A DNA stretch of 64,000 nt from Halalkalibaculum roseum (GCF_011059145.1 NZ_JAALLT010000001.1:541250-605249); one strand, 5' to 3'; shown: positions 27,261 to 36,571, counted from the stretch's first letter. The notes: generated from the sequence alone by a model not told the origin. A program made the numbers and translations.

Positions 27261-27358
27261 CCTCGCAACTTTTAATCTTACGTAATCTATACGTCAATTC
27301 TTTCCAGGTAATTTGTTTTCAAACAATCTAATTCTATCAGTTTCGCTGGGTTGCGAGG
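27261..27358 (-). promoter_or_regulatory. Leader/promoter region of the sulfur operon with inverted repeats
   Basis: CCTCGCAAC at 27261-27269 and its exact reverse complement GTTGCGAGG at 27350-27358 bracket the presumed promoter. Inside are an imperfect palindrome ATTGTTTGAAAACAAAT (about 27312-27328) and two ACGTA words 11 bp apart near 27280. Possible operator sites; no regulator gene is adjacent. Confidence 0.35.
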
Positions 27359-27455
27359 TGCTGTAGAAATATTCTGTAGTGCAATTACTTACAGATTTAA
27401 TACCGGTACTTTTAGAGATTAATCAATACTGTAAAAGCTTAATAACACTCTATAG

Positions 27456-27486
27456 CTAACCTGCTGCCTGAGGTGGCAGCAGGTTA
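27456..27486 (-). terminator. Hairpin after the FadL-like gene
   Basis: AACCTGCTGCC/GGCAGCAGGTT, 11-bp perfect arms and a 6-base loop, 20 bp after the stop at 27507. There is no T-tract, so it may act as a 3'-end stabiliser rather than a strict terminator. Confidence 0.5.
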
Positions 27487-27506
27487 TTTGGTAACTCAGA
27501 TATTAA

Positions 27507-28853
27507 CTACAAGTCAAAACTGAGTCCGAATATGAATATGGAAGTTGATAGTTCATTTTTGACTTCCGTACCCGCCATGCTTCCCTGTGGACCTATCCAT
27601 TGCCCTTGAGTACTATTCTTTACCCCATATTGGAAGGCGCCACTTAGCTGAATTTTAGAAGATAGCGGGTATGAAGCACCAGTACTTATGTGATGTTCAA
27701 TAATAGCGGGGGCGGAAACATTGAAAAACGAGTCGTCATGATTAATTGGACAAGGATTGTAGGAGTAACCAAATCGAATAGGAAGTTTCCGGGTCAACTC
27801 ATATTGCAAACCGGCAGTGTAGACAAATATGCTTTCCCATCCGAAACCTTGTACGGCACCAGTTTCATCATATCCGTTCCTATTAAAACCATCAGTTCGT
27901 GAGAAGTCGATGTATTTAACATCAAATGCCATCAAAAGTCTGTTTATTCCGGTATAACTTAAACCTCCTGTAAGTATAGAGGGGTAGTCCAGGTTAAAGC
28001 TGAATTCTCTTGGATTTCCTGTTTCATCAGATGAATTAAAGTTCAGATCAGCAAAATGCTGAGTGCTTTTGTAGGAGATTCCAAAATGGAAGTTATTTAT
28101 GTTTTTGAGGTTTAGACCAATAGAATAGCCGATACCCAGGGCAGATGTCTTAGGGCCATCCGGATAACTGTAAAACCCGTCCCCGTTTCCATCATCGGGA
28201 GTTGCTGCGGGGAATGGATTTACTTCCAGGGAGGAACGATTTAACAGTGGGGAAAATCCGATAGAAAGCTTGTTGTTTACTCTGTAGGCAATGCTGGGTG
28301 CCACCTGTAGTAGTTGGAATTCAGAGGGTATTGCTCCGAACCCAAAGCCGCTGGGGGCTTGGGGTGTGGTGATGGGGTTTGTCGGAGTCATTTCATAATC
28401 TACACCAAAACCCCCGACCCCGTAAGCACTAAAACCGAATGCCCAATTTGATTTTTCAGGCACGTAGGTTAATGCAATAGCAGGAATTGGAAAGGGACCT
28501 GCGGTACTTTCGGTTGATCCCGAAATTGTTGCGCTGGGGAAACTTGGGCCAAATGCATTTTCCTGAATTGATGAGTATAGGGTGCCGCTAGGCCTCATAA
28601 TTTGAAGGCTAACATCCAAAGTTATTCCCTCGAAATGGGTTAATGTTGCCGGATTTGCATACAGACCGCTTAATCCATCAAGGGGCAGAGCTACTGTTCC
28701 GGCTCCGGACATGGATTGGTCGATGGCTCCCACACCACTCATGACGTGACCGGTTTGGGCATATGTTGAAATTGCGAATAGCATCGATATAAACAATACC
28801 AGGATTTGCTTGAGTAGTGAACTTGTGCTATTTCTTATTCTCAGTAAATACAT
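27507..28853 (-). CDS. OmpP1/FadL/TodX-family outer-membrane transporter
   Basis: 448 residues with a signal peptide (LVLFISMLFAISTYAQ) followed by the FadL-type N-terminal segment HVMSGVGAIDQSMSGAGTVALP and many alternating beta strands ending in Phe (FGLSFDL). FadL-family proteins let hydrophobic compounds such as fatty acids or aromatics through the outer membrane. It is read towards the sulfur operon but separated by a hairpin, so a functional link is not shown. Confidence 0.85.
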   Translation of the reverse strand: MYLLRIRNSTSSLLKQILVLFISMLFAISTYAQTGHVMSGVGAIDQSMSGAGTVALPLDGLSGLYANPATLTHFEGITLDVSLQIMRPSGTLYSSIQENAFGPSFPSATISGSTESTAGPFPIPAIALTYVPEKSNWAFGFSAYGVGGFGVDYEMTPTNPITTPQAPSGFGFGAIPSEFQLLQVAPSIAYRVNNKLSIGFSPLLNRSSLEVNPFPAATPDDGNGDGFYSYPDGPKTSALGIGYSIGLNLKNINNFHFGISYKSTQHFADLNFNSSDETGNPREFSFNLDYPSILTGGLSYTGINRLLMAFDVKYIDFSRTDGFNRNGYDETGAVQGFGWESIFVYTAGLQYELTRKLPIRFGYSYNPCPINHDDSFFNVSAPAIIEHHISTGASYPLSSKIQLSGAFQYGVKNSTQGQWIGPQGSMAGTEVKNELSTSIFIFGLSFDL

Positions 28854-29441
28854 AATGGATACCTCTTAGTGTTTATGTAATGTTGGTAATCTTTTGGGTT
28901 CAATTGGTACAGTTGTAAAATTCTTAACCGGTTTAGGTTGGTTTTCTTAAAATTCATTTGATACAGTAGATTTTATTGGAGAATTGATAAGAATTGAGAG
29001 GTCGGAAACTGCCTGTTGCTATTTTCAATGGATACCCCTCTGAACTGCAAGTCCAAACAATTGATAGAAGCAACAGAGTATTTACAGGAGTGGCTTCAAT
29101 TTCAGCTCTTTGTTTCAGAGCTCTAAGCAGGAATCTTGCATTCCTGAAGTATGATAGGTCGTTTAGAATGATACTCGGATTACCATTTATCAGGAAAAAG
29201 GAAAGCCTTTGAAGATTAATTGAAACCTGATATTCCTTAACCTTTATCTTATTCAATAAGGCAGCCACCACAAATAGTGCCACACTAAACCTCCAATGAG
29301 TACGAGTGGGAGAAGGTGCTTATTAATTCACACCTCAATAATGATTTTGCGAATAACTTAGAGAGACGCGGTCATTAAAAATGTGAGGTACTGGTTTATC
29401 ACACTGTCAGGTCTTTACCTATGAACTTGCGATTGGATCTC
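28854..29441. other. Intergenic stretch without a supported gene
   Basis: About 590 bp between the FadL-like gene and the LytTR gene. There are open frames on both strands (for example minus 28954-29283 and plus 28994-29212), but they overlap each other, lack a convincing start signal and resemble no family I know. The upstream side should contain the promoter of the FadL-like gene. It may be the decayed remains of a gene. Confidence 0.4.
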
Positions 29442-30206
29442 TTACTTCTTTCTCCTTGTAAGCTTACTATTAACCCTCTTTTTATAGGTTCTGCTGATGG
29501 GCAGGGTTGTTCCATTTACGTTCAAATCATTCTTCGAAAACATATCGACCTTTCGGCCATTGACAATGAAAGAGCGGTGAATGCGAAGGAAATGTTCGGG
29601 CAGTTTTTTGATGATGTGGCTGATCCGTTCATAGCTTAGAATAGGATCATCAGAATCGGTAACAATTTTTATATAATCACCTACACTTTCAATATAGTCT
29701 ATGGAATCAAAGGGAATATTAGTCTGCTTGCGGTCGGCACGTACCGTCAAAAAGCCTTTGAGCATTTTGTTTTTTTCAGCTTCCAGTACCTTTGATTTGT
29801 CCTGCATTTTGAAGGAACGTTTGACCAGCAGTACAAAGGCCTTTAGGAACACTATGAAATAAAGGATAATGGCGAGTACGAAAATATTGGTTACCACCGG
29901 ACTCAGGCTTCTGTAATTGAGATCAGCCAGCAGTACGAAAGAGCCTGTGATCACCCACATTTCCAGGTAGGTTGAGATGATAAGCAGGTAGAGGAAATAC
30001 ACGGTAAATCTGATATAACGCTGTTTAAGCAAGAATTTGGGCACCAGGTAGTAGTTGAAGAAATAGGAAGTACCCACCGCTACGGGAAGCAACATGGAAA
30101 CGAAGTAAAATGAGAGGATATAGCTCTCAAAAACATTGCCGAATAAAACCGTAAGCAGTACGGTAACGGCAAGCCAGAAAATGATATGAGTACGTAATTT
30201 GAGCAT
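29442..30206 (-). CDS. Membrane-anchored LytTR transcriptional regulator
   Basis: 254 residues from the ATG at 30206. Four predicted membrane segments fill about residues 8-130. A short helical linker rich in Lys/Glu follows, and then a LytTR DNA-binding domain (about 155-245) with the typical IDYIESVGDYIKI, and FLRIHRSFIVN and ISRTYK near the end. There is no receiver domain and no histidine kinase nearby, so it is a one-component regulator acting from the membrane. It is divergent from the MotA/ExbB-like gene across about 145 bp. Confidence 0.85.
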   Translation of the reverse strand: MLKLRTHIIFWLAVTVLLTVLFGNVFESYILSFYFVSMLLPVAVGTSYFFNYYLVPKFLLKQRYIRFTVYFLYLLIISTYLEMWVITGSFVLLADLNYRSLSPVVTNIFVLAIILYFIVFLKAFVLLVKRSFKMQDKSKVLEAEKNKMLKGFLTVRADRKQTNIPFDSIDYIESVGDYIKIVTDSDDPILSYERISHIIKKLPEHFLRIHRSFIVNGRKVDMFSKNDLNVNGTTLPISRTYKKRVNSKLTRRKK

Positions 30207-30352
30207 CAATTTTTCTCAAAAAAACACAAATATACCCTTTAAAGCATACTTTTTCGACAGAATGCAGGTTTAAACCGGGTTTCTACATTGCCTGAAAACC
30301 ACCTTGTGATATACATTGAGTCATAGTACAATCGCAACTTAATAAAACTATT

Positions 30353-30745
30353 ATGACTGATTTATTTTTCGCCGGCGGACCACTGTTTATGGGCATACTA
30401 ACGCTACTCTTACTAATTATATGCGCCATAGCAGTATACCAATTTATTCAAATTAGCCGAGGGAATGTAGAACATGAGACTACTTTCAGGCACCGGTTGA
30501 CTTATATTAAATCGTTGGGACTTTTCTCTTTAGTCTTCGGGATATTTACGCAATTGCTGGGTTTATACCAGGCATTCTCAGCGATAGAGATGGCCGGTGA
30601 TGTTTCTCCGGCAATATTGATGGGCGGATTGAAAGTATCCATGATTTCCACCATGTATGGGATGATCATCTTCTTGATCTCATATCTGCTTTGGCTGGGT
30701 CTAGATTATACCGTCAAGAACAGCACTAGTCAGCAGATTCAGTAA
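30353..30745 (+). CDS. Small MotA/TolQ/ExbB-like membrane protein
   Basis: 130 residues with three predicted membrane helices (about 8-30, 50-72 and 90-118). The last two resemble the channel helices of MotA/TolQ/ExbB (GLFSLVFGIFTQLLGLYQAF and GGLKVSMISTMYGMIIF). The usual partner, an ExbD/MotB-type protein, is absent. Its role is unknown; its promoter region is shared with the divergent LytTR gene. Confidence 0.65.
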   Translation: MTDLFFAGGPLFMGILTLLLLIICAIAVYQFIQISRGNVEHETTFRHRLTYIKSLGLFSLVFGIFTQLLGLYQAFSAIEMAGDVSPAILMGGLKVSMISTMYGMIIFLISYLLWLGLDYTVKNSTSQQIQ

Positions 30746-30804
30746 ATAGTGGGAGAGTAGTGAAGTGGGTTCAAGTATTATTCACAAGGCAAATCACGGG
30801 GTAA

Positions 30805-30830
30805 TGTACCAAGCGAGGACGCTTGGTACA
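30805..30830. repeat. Hairpin TGTACCAAGCG/CGCTTGGTACA
   Basis: Perfect 11-bp arms around AGGA, lying between convergent genes. Its tip (AGCGTCCTCGCT on the minus strand) matches that of the hairpin at 24823-24847, whose stem is different. Followed by ladder-like CCTTA/TTATACC words to about 30872. Confidence 0.65.
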
Positions 30831-30878
30831 GCCCTTAATCCTTAACCCATTATCCTTATACCTTATACCTCTTTTCCC

Positions 30879-33017
30879 TTACTCTTCAGGTTTCTCATTC
30901 ATATTGTATAGAATAAAAGAGTAAATATCGGTCAGCTGTTCGATCTCTTTGCTGGTCGGCGTTCCTGCCCCGTGACCGGCCCGGGTCTCGATTCGGATCA
31001 GCACAGGTTCATCTCCTGAATGGTATTCCTGTAAGCGCGCGGCAAACTTAAAAGAGTGTGCCGGTACCACCCGGTCGTCGTGGTCGGCCGTGGTAATCAG
31101 TGTGGCGGGATATTCGGTATTAGGTTCCAGGTTATGATAGGGAGAATAATCATACAGGTAATGGAACATCTCTTCCGACTCATCCGCACGCCCGTAATCA
31201 GAAGCCCAGGCCGCACCGATAGTGAATTTGTGATAGCGAAGCATATCCATAACCCCTACCTGGGGTATGGCAACGCCGGCCAGATCCGGACGCTGTGTCA
31301 TCGTGGCACCAACCAGGAGTCCGCCATTAGAACCGCCCATGATCGCCAGTTTGGAGGAACGCGTATAGTCTTGCTGCAAAAGGTATTCTCCGGCCGCTAT
31401 AAAATCATCAAAGACATTCTGTTTCTGCATCTTGGTGCCCGCTTCATGCCACTCTTCTCCATATTCACCGCCACCACGCAGGTTGGCCATGGCAAAGACA
31501 CCGCCCAGTTCGAGCCAGGAAATCCAGTCGGTACTGAAAGAAGGAGTCAGACTTATGTTAAAACCACCGTAACCGTAAAGCAGTGTCGGGTGGTTGGCAT
31601 TGCGCTCCATTCCTTTGCGGTGAACTATGAACATAGGCACTTCGGTGCCGTCTTTGGATTCGTAAAACACCTGTTTGGTCTCGTACCTATCCGGATCAAA
31701 AGCTACATTGGGCTGCTTGAACAGCTCCGATTCACCTGATTCAATATGATACCGGAAAACAGTTCTCGGGTAAGTAAACGAATTAAAGGTATAGTAGAGC
31801 ACCTCATCATCAGCTTCCCCGCTGAAGCCGCTCGCAGAACCGATGGTAGGCAGTTCCACGTCCCTTACATATTCTCCTGAAAGGTTAACCTGCTGTACAG
31901 CTGACTTTGCATCTTCCAGGTAATTCAGGAACAGGTAACTACCTGCTGTTGAAGCATTATTAAGGACATTTTCAGACTCAGGTATGAGCGCTTCCCAGTT
32001 GGCCGGTTCGGGTGCATCAATGGTTGTCTCAACGATTTGGTAATTGGGAGCTTCCCGATTTGTATAGATAAGTAGTCGATCCCCGTCACTATGAATGACC
32101 TGGTGATTGTTTTCAAAATCATCAATAATTTGGATATAATCCGATTCAGGGTTGTCCAGGTCATTGATATAGAGTTCGTTGCCGCTGGTACCCTGGGCTG
32201 CTGATAACACCAGGAATCGCTCGTCTTCGGTAAGATAGGCGGAGACAATGCGTCGCCGCACTTCATCCCCGAATACTACCCGGTCGCTGGATTGTAATGT
32301 ACCCACCTCGTGAAAATAGACCTTATGATTCTGATTGGCAGCGGTAAGAGCTTCTCCCTCCTCCGGTCGCTCGTAACTACTATAATAAAAACCTTCATTG
32401 CCTCTCCATGATACACCGGTAAACTTAAGATCGGTCAGCGTGTCGCCTACCATCTCTTTTGTTTCAGTATTCAGTGTGATAGCCTTACGCCAGTCTGAAC
32501 CTCCATCTGAAATAAGGTAGGTCATCAATGATCCGTCTTTCGAAAAGAAGGTTCCCGCCATGGATATGGTACCATCTTCCGAGAACTCATTGGGATTCAG
32601 GAAGACTTCTTCCTTATCACTATCAGGATCCATAGTGCGGTAGTACACGCTCTGATCTTGTAGCCCGTCGTTCTTATAATAATAATAGTAATCGCCGTGC
32701 CTGTTTGGTGCGGTGACTCGCTGGTAATCGAATAGCGCTTTTACTCGCTCTTCAACTTGATCGCGGAAGGGGATCTCTTCCAGGTAGGAATAGGTCACTT
32801 CATTCTGGGCCTCAACCCATGCTTCCGTTTCGGCACTGTTATCGTCTTCCAGCCAGCGATAAGGGTCGGCTACTTCCGTTCCGAAATAGGTGTCAACAGT
32901 ATCTACCTTTTTGGTTTCGGGATACTGGATATCGACACCTGAGGGACCCGGTAGCCGGTTGCAGTAAATAAACAGCAGGGAGATCAACAGGAGGGATGAA
33001 AGTGTTTTCTTCTTCAT
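30879..33017 (-). CDS. Prolyl oligopeptidase (S9A) lipoprotein
   Basis: 712 residues. A lipoprotein-type signal ends in LFIYC, suggesting a periplasmic, membrane-anchored enzyme. The N-terminal part is the seven-bladed propeller preceded by DPYRWLEDD. The C-terminal alpha/beta hydrolase has the nucleophile in MGGSNGGLLVGA, an Asp in ITTADHDDRVVPAH and the His in TRAGHGAG. It cleaves after proline in short peptides. It appears monocistronic. Confidence 0.92.
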   Translation of the reverse strand: MKKKTLSSLLLISLLFIYCNRLPGPSGVDIQYPETKKVDTVDTYFGTEVADPYRWLEDDNSAETEAWVEAQNEVTYSYLEEIPFRDQVEERVKALFDYQRVTAPNRHGDYYYYYKNDGLQDQSVYYRTMDPDSDKEEVFLNPNEFSEDGTISMAGTFFSKDGSLMTYLISDGGSDWRKAITLNTETKEMVGDTLTDLKFTGVSWRGNEGFYYSSYERPEEGEALTAANQNHKVYFHEVGTLQSSDRVVFGDEVRRRIVSAYLTEDERFLVLSAAQGTSGNELYINDLDNPESDYIQIIDDFENNHQVIHSDGDRLLIYTNREAPNYQIVETTIDAPEPANWEALIPESENVLNNASTAGSYLFLNYLEDAKSAVQQVNLSGEYVRDVELPTIGSASGFSGEADDEVLYYTFNSFTYPRTVFRYHIESGESELFKQPNVAFDPDRYETKQVFYESKDGTEVPMFIVHRKGMERNANHPTLLYGYGGFNISLTPSFSTDWISWLELGGVFAMANLRGGGEYGEEWHEAGTKMQKQNVFDDFIAAGEYLLQQDYTRSSKLAIMGGSNGGLLVGATMTQRPDLAGVAIPQVGVMDMLRYHKFTIGAAWASDYGRADESEEMFHYLYDYSPYHNLEPNTEYPATLITTADHDDRVVPAHSFKFAARLQEYHSGDEPVLIRIETRAGHGAGTPTSKEIEQLTDIYSFILYNMNEKPEE

Positions 33018-33119
33018 AGATATGAGAGGTTTGTTTGACGGCTAAACATTTTCAAAATGTAGTAAAAAAATGGTTGAGATCTATACCGGGTATACGGTGT
33101 ATCGGCCCGCTACAAACTC

Positions 33120-33521
33120 TCAGGATGATTCGGTTTCCGATGGGTTTTCTGTACTTGTTTCAATAGGAGGCTTTGGTTTCTGCTTATACCGACTGAGTAT
33201 CCAGATCAGTAAAATCGCTACCCCGGTCAGGATAAAGAATAGGGAGTCGTAAAAGGTGACTGATTCTCCCATAAGCAGCGGCATGATCATGAGCAGTACT
33301 GAAACGATTAGCTCTATGAAACCGTGAACCCGAAATGGAATGATTTTCTTTACTCCAAGGGGAAAATTGGTGAAGAGGGTCAGCATCAGATGAACGGCAC
33401 CCAGCAGGTAGGAGATGGTTGCCACAGTAGGTGTTAGTGTAAACAGAGACGGTGCCACGAAGAAATAGATTACCGTTAGATAATCAAAGAGACCGTGTGC
33501 GAATGGTGGGAGCTTGTTCAT
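33120..33521 (-). CDS. Small four-helix membrane protein, function unknown
   Basis: 133 residues from the ATG at 33521 (MNKLPPFAHG). Four hydrophobic segments with short loops and a polar tail rich in Pro, Glu and Ser at the C-terminus. The opening PFAHGLFDYLTVIYFFVAP is typical of a small family of uncharacterised SPW-like membrane proteins; I cannot assign a role. Confidence 0.65.
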   Translation of the reverse strand: MNKLPPFAHGLFDYLTVIYFFVAPSLFTLTPTVATISYLLGAVHLMLTLFTNFPLGVKKIIPFRVHGFIELIVSVLLMIMPLLMGESVTFYDSLFFILTGVAILLIWILSRYKQKPKPPIETSTENPSETESS

Positions 33522-33628
33522 AATGAATAAAGCCAACTCTATTGATATTCAACTCAATGGTAGCAAAAGAAGGGATAGGATACAAGGTGGGTTGAGGTAT
33601 AAGGTATAGGGTATAAGGGATTTGATAA

Positions 33629-33648
33629 ACTTAGTGTTACTTAGTGGT
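33629..33648. repeat. CTTAGTG-type repeat and AAGGTATA words
   Basis: ACTTAGTGTTACTTAGTGGT at 33629-33648 belongs to the CTTAGTG family. Immediately upstream (about 33587-33620) GGTATAAGGTATAGGGTATAAGGG repeats an 8-base word; in full it is a short low-complexity tandem. Confidence 0.5.
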
Positions 33649-33671
33649 AAAACATAAAGGGTAATATACCC

Positions 33672-34361
33672 TTAACCCGCTTCCTCCGGCCGCTGGGCAA
33701 CTACATATACATTCCTGCCCGATCGCTGCTCCTGACTAAGAATCTCAAAACCTGCCTGCTGAAGCTCCTTCACAACGGTTTCCAAAGTCACCCCGTGTGA
33801 GCTGCCCGAAGCCCTTCCTCCGGCTTCGGCTTCTCTACCTCTCGGTTCAAAATCAATGACGGCCAGTTTCCCTCCCGGCTTCAACGTCCGGTACAGACTC
33901 TTATTCATGGAGGCCGGGTCTGTGATATGGTGATAGACCCTGCGCATGTAAATAGCTTCGCAACACTCTTCAGGCAGGTTAGTGTGGGTGTTGTGAGCTT
34001 CCAGCACGTCAATATTATTCATCCCCGAATTTTCAATCTCTTCTCTTAATTCTTCAACTGAATCTTCTCCAAGCTCAGTACTGAAAATATGTCCCTTTTC
34101 ACCTATATATCGCGCAATTGCAAGGGTTTGTCCCCCGTCACCGGCTCCAATGTCAGCAACATGAGAGCCCTCTTTGATATCCAGAACCTTGATAAGCCAG
34201 TTCACATCTGACGAGTAACTCTGGGCACGTGCACATCCGGTTGCGGTGAGGAATATCAACATGATCCACAGACCGTTCACTATGAGTGTGCGGAGGCGGA
34301 TTGCTGCAATATGTAATGTACTCGTAACCGAATAGTATGGGAACTCAGGCTTTGATGACAT
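33672..34361 (-). CDS. Class I SAM-dependent methyltransferase with an N-terminal export signal
   Basis: 229 residues. Motif I ADIGAGDGGQTLAIA (about residues 69-83) marks a Rossmann-type methyltransferase, and HHITDPASMNKSLYRTLKPGGKLAVIDFEPRG matches motifs III/post-I. The first 45 residues hold a hydrophobic segment ending LTATGCARAQ, which looks like a lipoprotein or type-I signal, although SAM is not known to be available outside the cytoplasm. The substrate is unknown. Similar 'predicted methyltransferases' with signal sequences occur in other Gram-negative bacteria. Confidence 0.82.
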   Translation of the reverse strand: MSSKPEFPYYSVTSTLHIAAIRLRTLIVNGLWIMLIFLTATGCARAQSYSSDVNWLIKVLDIKEGSHVADIGAGDGGQTLAIARYIGEKGHIFSTELGEDSVEELREEIENSGMNNIDVLEAHNTHTNLPEECCEAIYMRRVYHHITDPASMNKSLYRTLKPGGKLAVIDFEPRGREAEAGGRASGSSHGVTLETVVKELQQAGFEILSQEQRSGRNVYVVAQRPEEAG

Positions 34362-34453
34362 CTTAATCAGGGTTTAATAACGGGTATCCGGTATGTAATT
34401 TAAGAGTACTTGTGACAACTTCAAATGAAACGAGGTGTAAGTCATATTTAGTA

Positions 34454-35260
34454 TTACTCCCTTTTTCCCGATTTGATAACTTCCAGTATCTCATAGGCAA
34501 TTTCTTCAATGGGTTTGTTGGTCACTTTGATAACTGTCCAGTCGTCATGTTTGCCAAATATCTGTCTGGCGTGCATTAGCTCCATCCGCACTTTTTCAAA
34601 ATCAACATAATCTTTTGTGACTCCGCCGAAATGGGTATGTCTGGTTTGCCGGATCCGTACAAGGCTTTTTGGGTCTGTCTGAAGGCCGATGATATTTCCA
34701 CTCGAAAGAATCGAAGCATCAAAAGGCAGATTCTGACCCGGAATAATAGGTACATTTGCCACCAGCCAACCCTTAAAAGCCAGGTACATACTGATTGGGG
34801 TTTTGAATGTTCGGGAAACACCGATCAATACAATCTCAGCTTTGTCAATTTCGTGAATACGGCGGCCGTCGTCATGGCGGAAAGCGAACTCCATAGCCTC
34901 TACACGTTGAAAGTAGGCACGATTCAGTTGGTGGAATAGCCCCGGTTCTTCTGATGGCAGGTTTTCAAATTTATCAGTGAGCTGGGCCATTAAAGGGCCC
35001 ATTAGATCTATGGTTTCCACCGAATGAAGGCGTCCTGAACGGAGAATAAAATCCCTCAGCTTGCGGGATACCACCGTATGAACAATAAAACCGTTGGCTG
35101 TTCTGGCTTCTTCAATTACTCCCAGTACTTCTTCCTTAGTGCGCAGCTTTGATCGGACGTTAATCTTCGCCTTTACACGGTCGAACTGGGTCAGCGCCGC
35201 CTCCAGTATTTGGGTAGCGGTCCTTCCGGTACCATCCGATATGACAAATATCTCAGGCAT
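34454..35260 (-). CDS. Pyruvate,phosphate dikinase / PEP synthetase regulatory protein (DUF299)
   Basis: 268 residues. N-terminal ISDGTGRTATQILEAALTQF is the family signature, and the P-loop-like GVSRTFKTPISMYLAFKG near residue 150 binds ADP. These enzymes both phosphorylate (with ADP) and dephosphorylate (with Pi) a threonine on PPDK or a PEP synthase, switching gluconeogenic PEP formation off and on. The target gene is not in the window, so the choice between PPDK and PpsA targets is open. Confidence 0.92.
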   Translation of the reverse strand: MPEIFVISDGTGRTATQILEAALTQFDRVKAKINVRSKLRTKEEVLGVIEEARTANGFIVHTVVSRKLRDFILRSGRLHSVETIDLMGPLMAQLTDKFENLPSEEPGLFHQLNRAYFQRVEAMEFAFRHDDGRRIHEIDKAEIVLIGVSRTFKTPISMYLAFKGWLVANVPIIPGQNLPFDASILSSGNIIGLQTDPKSLVRIRQTRHTHFGGVTKDYVDFEKVRMELMHARQIFGKHDDWTVIKVTNKPIEEIAYEILEVIKSGKRE

Positions 35261-35444
35261 GATATTTTCAGAGGTTTTAAAGATGGGTCTCTTGTCAACC
35301 CGGTTATCGTCCCTAACACGTCCTGAAGTCTGCGGGTTTATAGAGCCTCATATGCAATTTACAAGACCCCGGCATAACTGCAAAGTTAATGAGGCTAATG
35401 GCTGTTTGGTATTAAGACGGCAAATTGTAAGCGTAACGGTTATA

Positions 35445-35483
35445 CCACTGAGAGTCACAGAGAAGCGCGGAGGTGCACTGAGC
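35445..35483. repeat. 10-bp-phased CTGAG/CAGAG array
   Basis: CTGAG, CAGAG, CGGAG, CTGAG spaced exactly 10 bp apart. Same family as 15113-15245. It lies in the 365-bp gap between the DUF299 gene and the lipoprotein at 35626. I see no gene in that gap; its right part should carry the lipoprotein's promoter. Confidence 0.6.
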
Positions 35484-35625
35484 GTACTATAAGATATTTT
35501 ACAATTTAATCCTTTACCTGATATAAACATCCTGCATCTTTGAAGAAGGCCTAAAACTTTAGAATATTTGAAAAAGAGGAAATCAGGATACCTGATACGA
35601 ACAGGTAAGTAGTTACATAGATACT

Positions 35626-36453
35626 ATGATCTCGAAGAGTATAAGAATTTCATCTGCAGTTATTTTATTAGCCTCTCTAGGTTTCATGATAACCGGTTGC
35701 GAGGCTAATCTTGATCCTATTGACCGTGGTGCCGGTGTATATGGAATCTATGGGGCACTGGATTTGAACAGTCAAACCAACTATATCCGTGTCAAGGATC
35801 TAAATGCCGAGCTTACGGCGGAAGCAACTAATACACTCAATGCTACCGTAACACTGGAAAACCTGGAAACCGGGGAAATAGATACCTTGTCAAGCAATCG
35901 CCTTCAGTTTGAAGATATCTACCTGCATAACTTTGTAGTGAATCAACCGGTAAGTCCGGATACACCCTACTCGGTTACGGCAAAGCGTTCCGATGGGGCA
36001 CAGACTTCCATTGAAACACTGACGCCAACACAACCGGTGCCAGTTGCCGGGCCTCAAAACCAGGCTTGCAACACACCCGTCACGGTGTCTTTTGAACCTA
36101 CTAACGGGGGTACCATTGTGATCAGATTAGGGATACCCTTTGAAAGTGTTCTGGGTCCGATTTACTGGGCTACCCCGCAGGAATTACGGGAAGATACCAA
36201 CGCCGAAGGTCGAATTACCTATACTTTTACACCACAAATACAGGTGAGTCTTATACCGGGCAGTGTGACCAACGGACAAGATCTGGACTGCACGGATCTG
36301 GATGATGACGATTTTTTGATCAGTTATGCCCACTACAGCAGGGACTTCTACGAGAAAATTGAAAACGATCCCTTTGATATCCGGGCAAGTACACAGCGGT
36401 TTGGGTCGTACTATCGCGATACGCTAGCTGTTGCTGTCGATATCTCCCAATGA
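35626..36453 (+). CDS. DUF4249-like lipoprotein paired with a TonB receptor
   Basis: 275 residues with a lipoprotein signal ending MITGC. The body is beta-rich with repeated short Thr/Asn-rich strands, an Ig-like arrangement, and ends PFDIRASTQRFGSYYRDTLAVAVDIS. In Bacteroidota, DUF4249 lipoproteins precede TonB-dependent receptors, as here (157-bp gap). It probably works at the outer membrane with the receptor as an accessory binding protein; the ligand is unknown. The family call is by context and gross features. Confidence 0.7.
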   Translation: MISKSIRISSAVILLASLGFMITGCEANLDPIDRGAGVYGIYGALDLNSQTNYIRVKDLNAELTAEATNTLNATVTLENLETGEIDTLSSNRLQFEDIYLHNFVVNQPVSPDTPYSVTAKRSDGAQTSIETLTPTQPVPVAGPQNQACNTPVTVSFEPTNGGTIVIRLGIPFESVLGPIYWATPQELREDTNAEGRITYTFTPQIQVSLIPGSVTNGQDLDCTDLDDDDFLISYAHYSRDFYEKIENDPFDIRASTQRFGSYYRDTLAVAVDISQ

Positions 36454-36512
36454 GATACAAAAGTAGTTGAAGCATCAAAATGTAGATAATCAACCTGTAG
36501 GATTGTTTGAGT

Positions 36513-36571
36513 AACGATTAACGAGTGATGAGAAAAGAGTAACGAGTGATAAGTAACGAGTGATTAGTGAT
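36513..36571. repeat. Tandem AACGAGTGAT words upstream of the TonB receptor gene
   Basis: AACGATT, AACGAGTGATGAGA, AACGAGTGATAAGT and AACGAGTGATTAGT recur within 60 bp. It lies between the lipoprotein and the receptor gene, so the two might be separated or coupled through it. Confidence 0.6.

Noticed and set aside
28954-29283. Minus-strand ORF of 109 codons upstream of the FadL-like gene
   Set aside because: Starts with GTG, overlaps a plus-strand ORF of similar quality, resembles no family and has no ribosome-binding site; treated as a possible remnant only.
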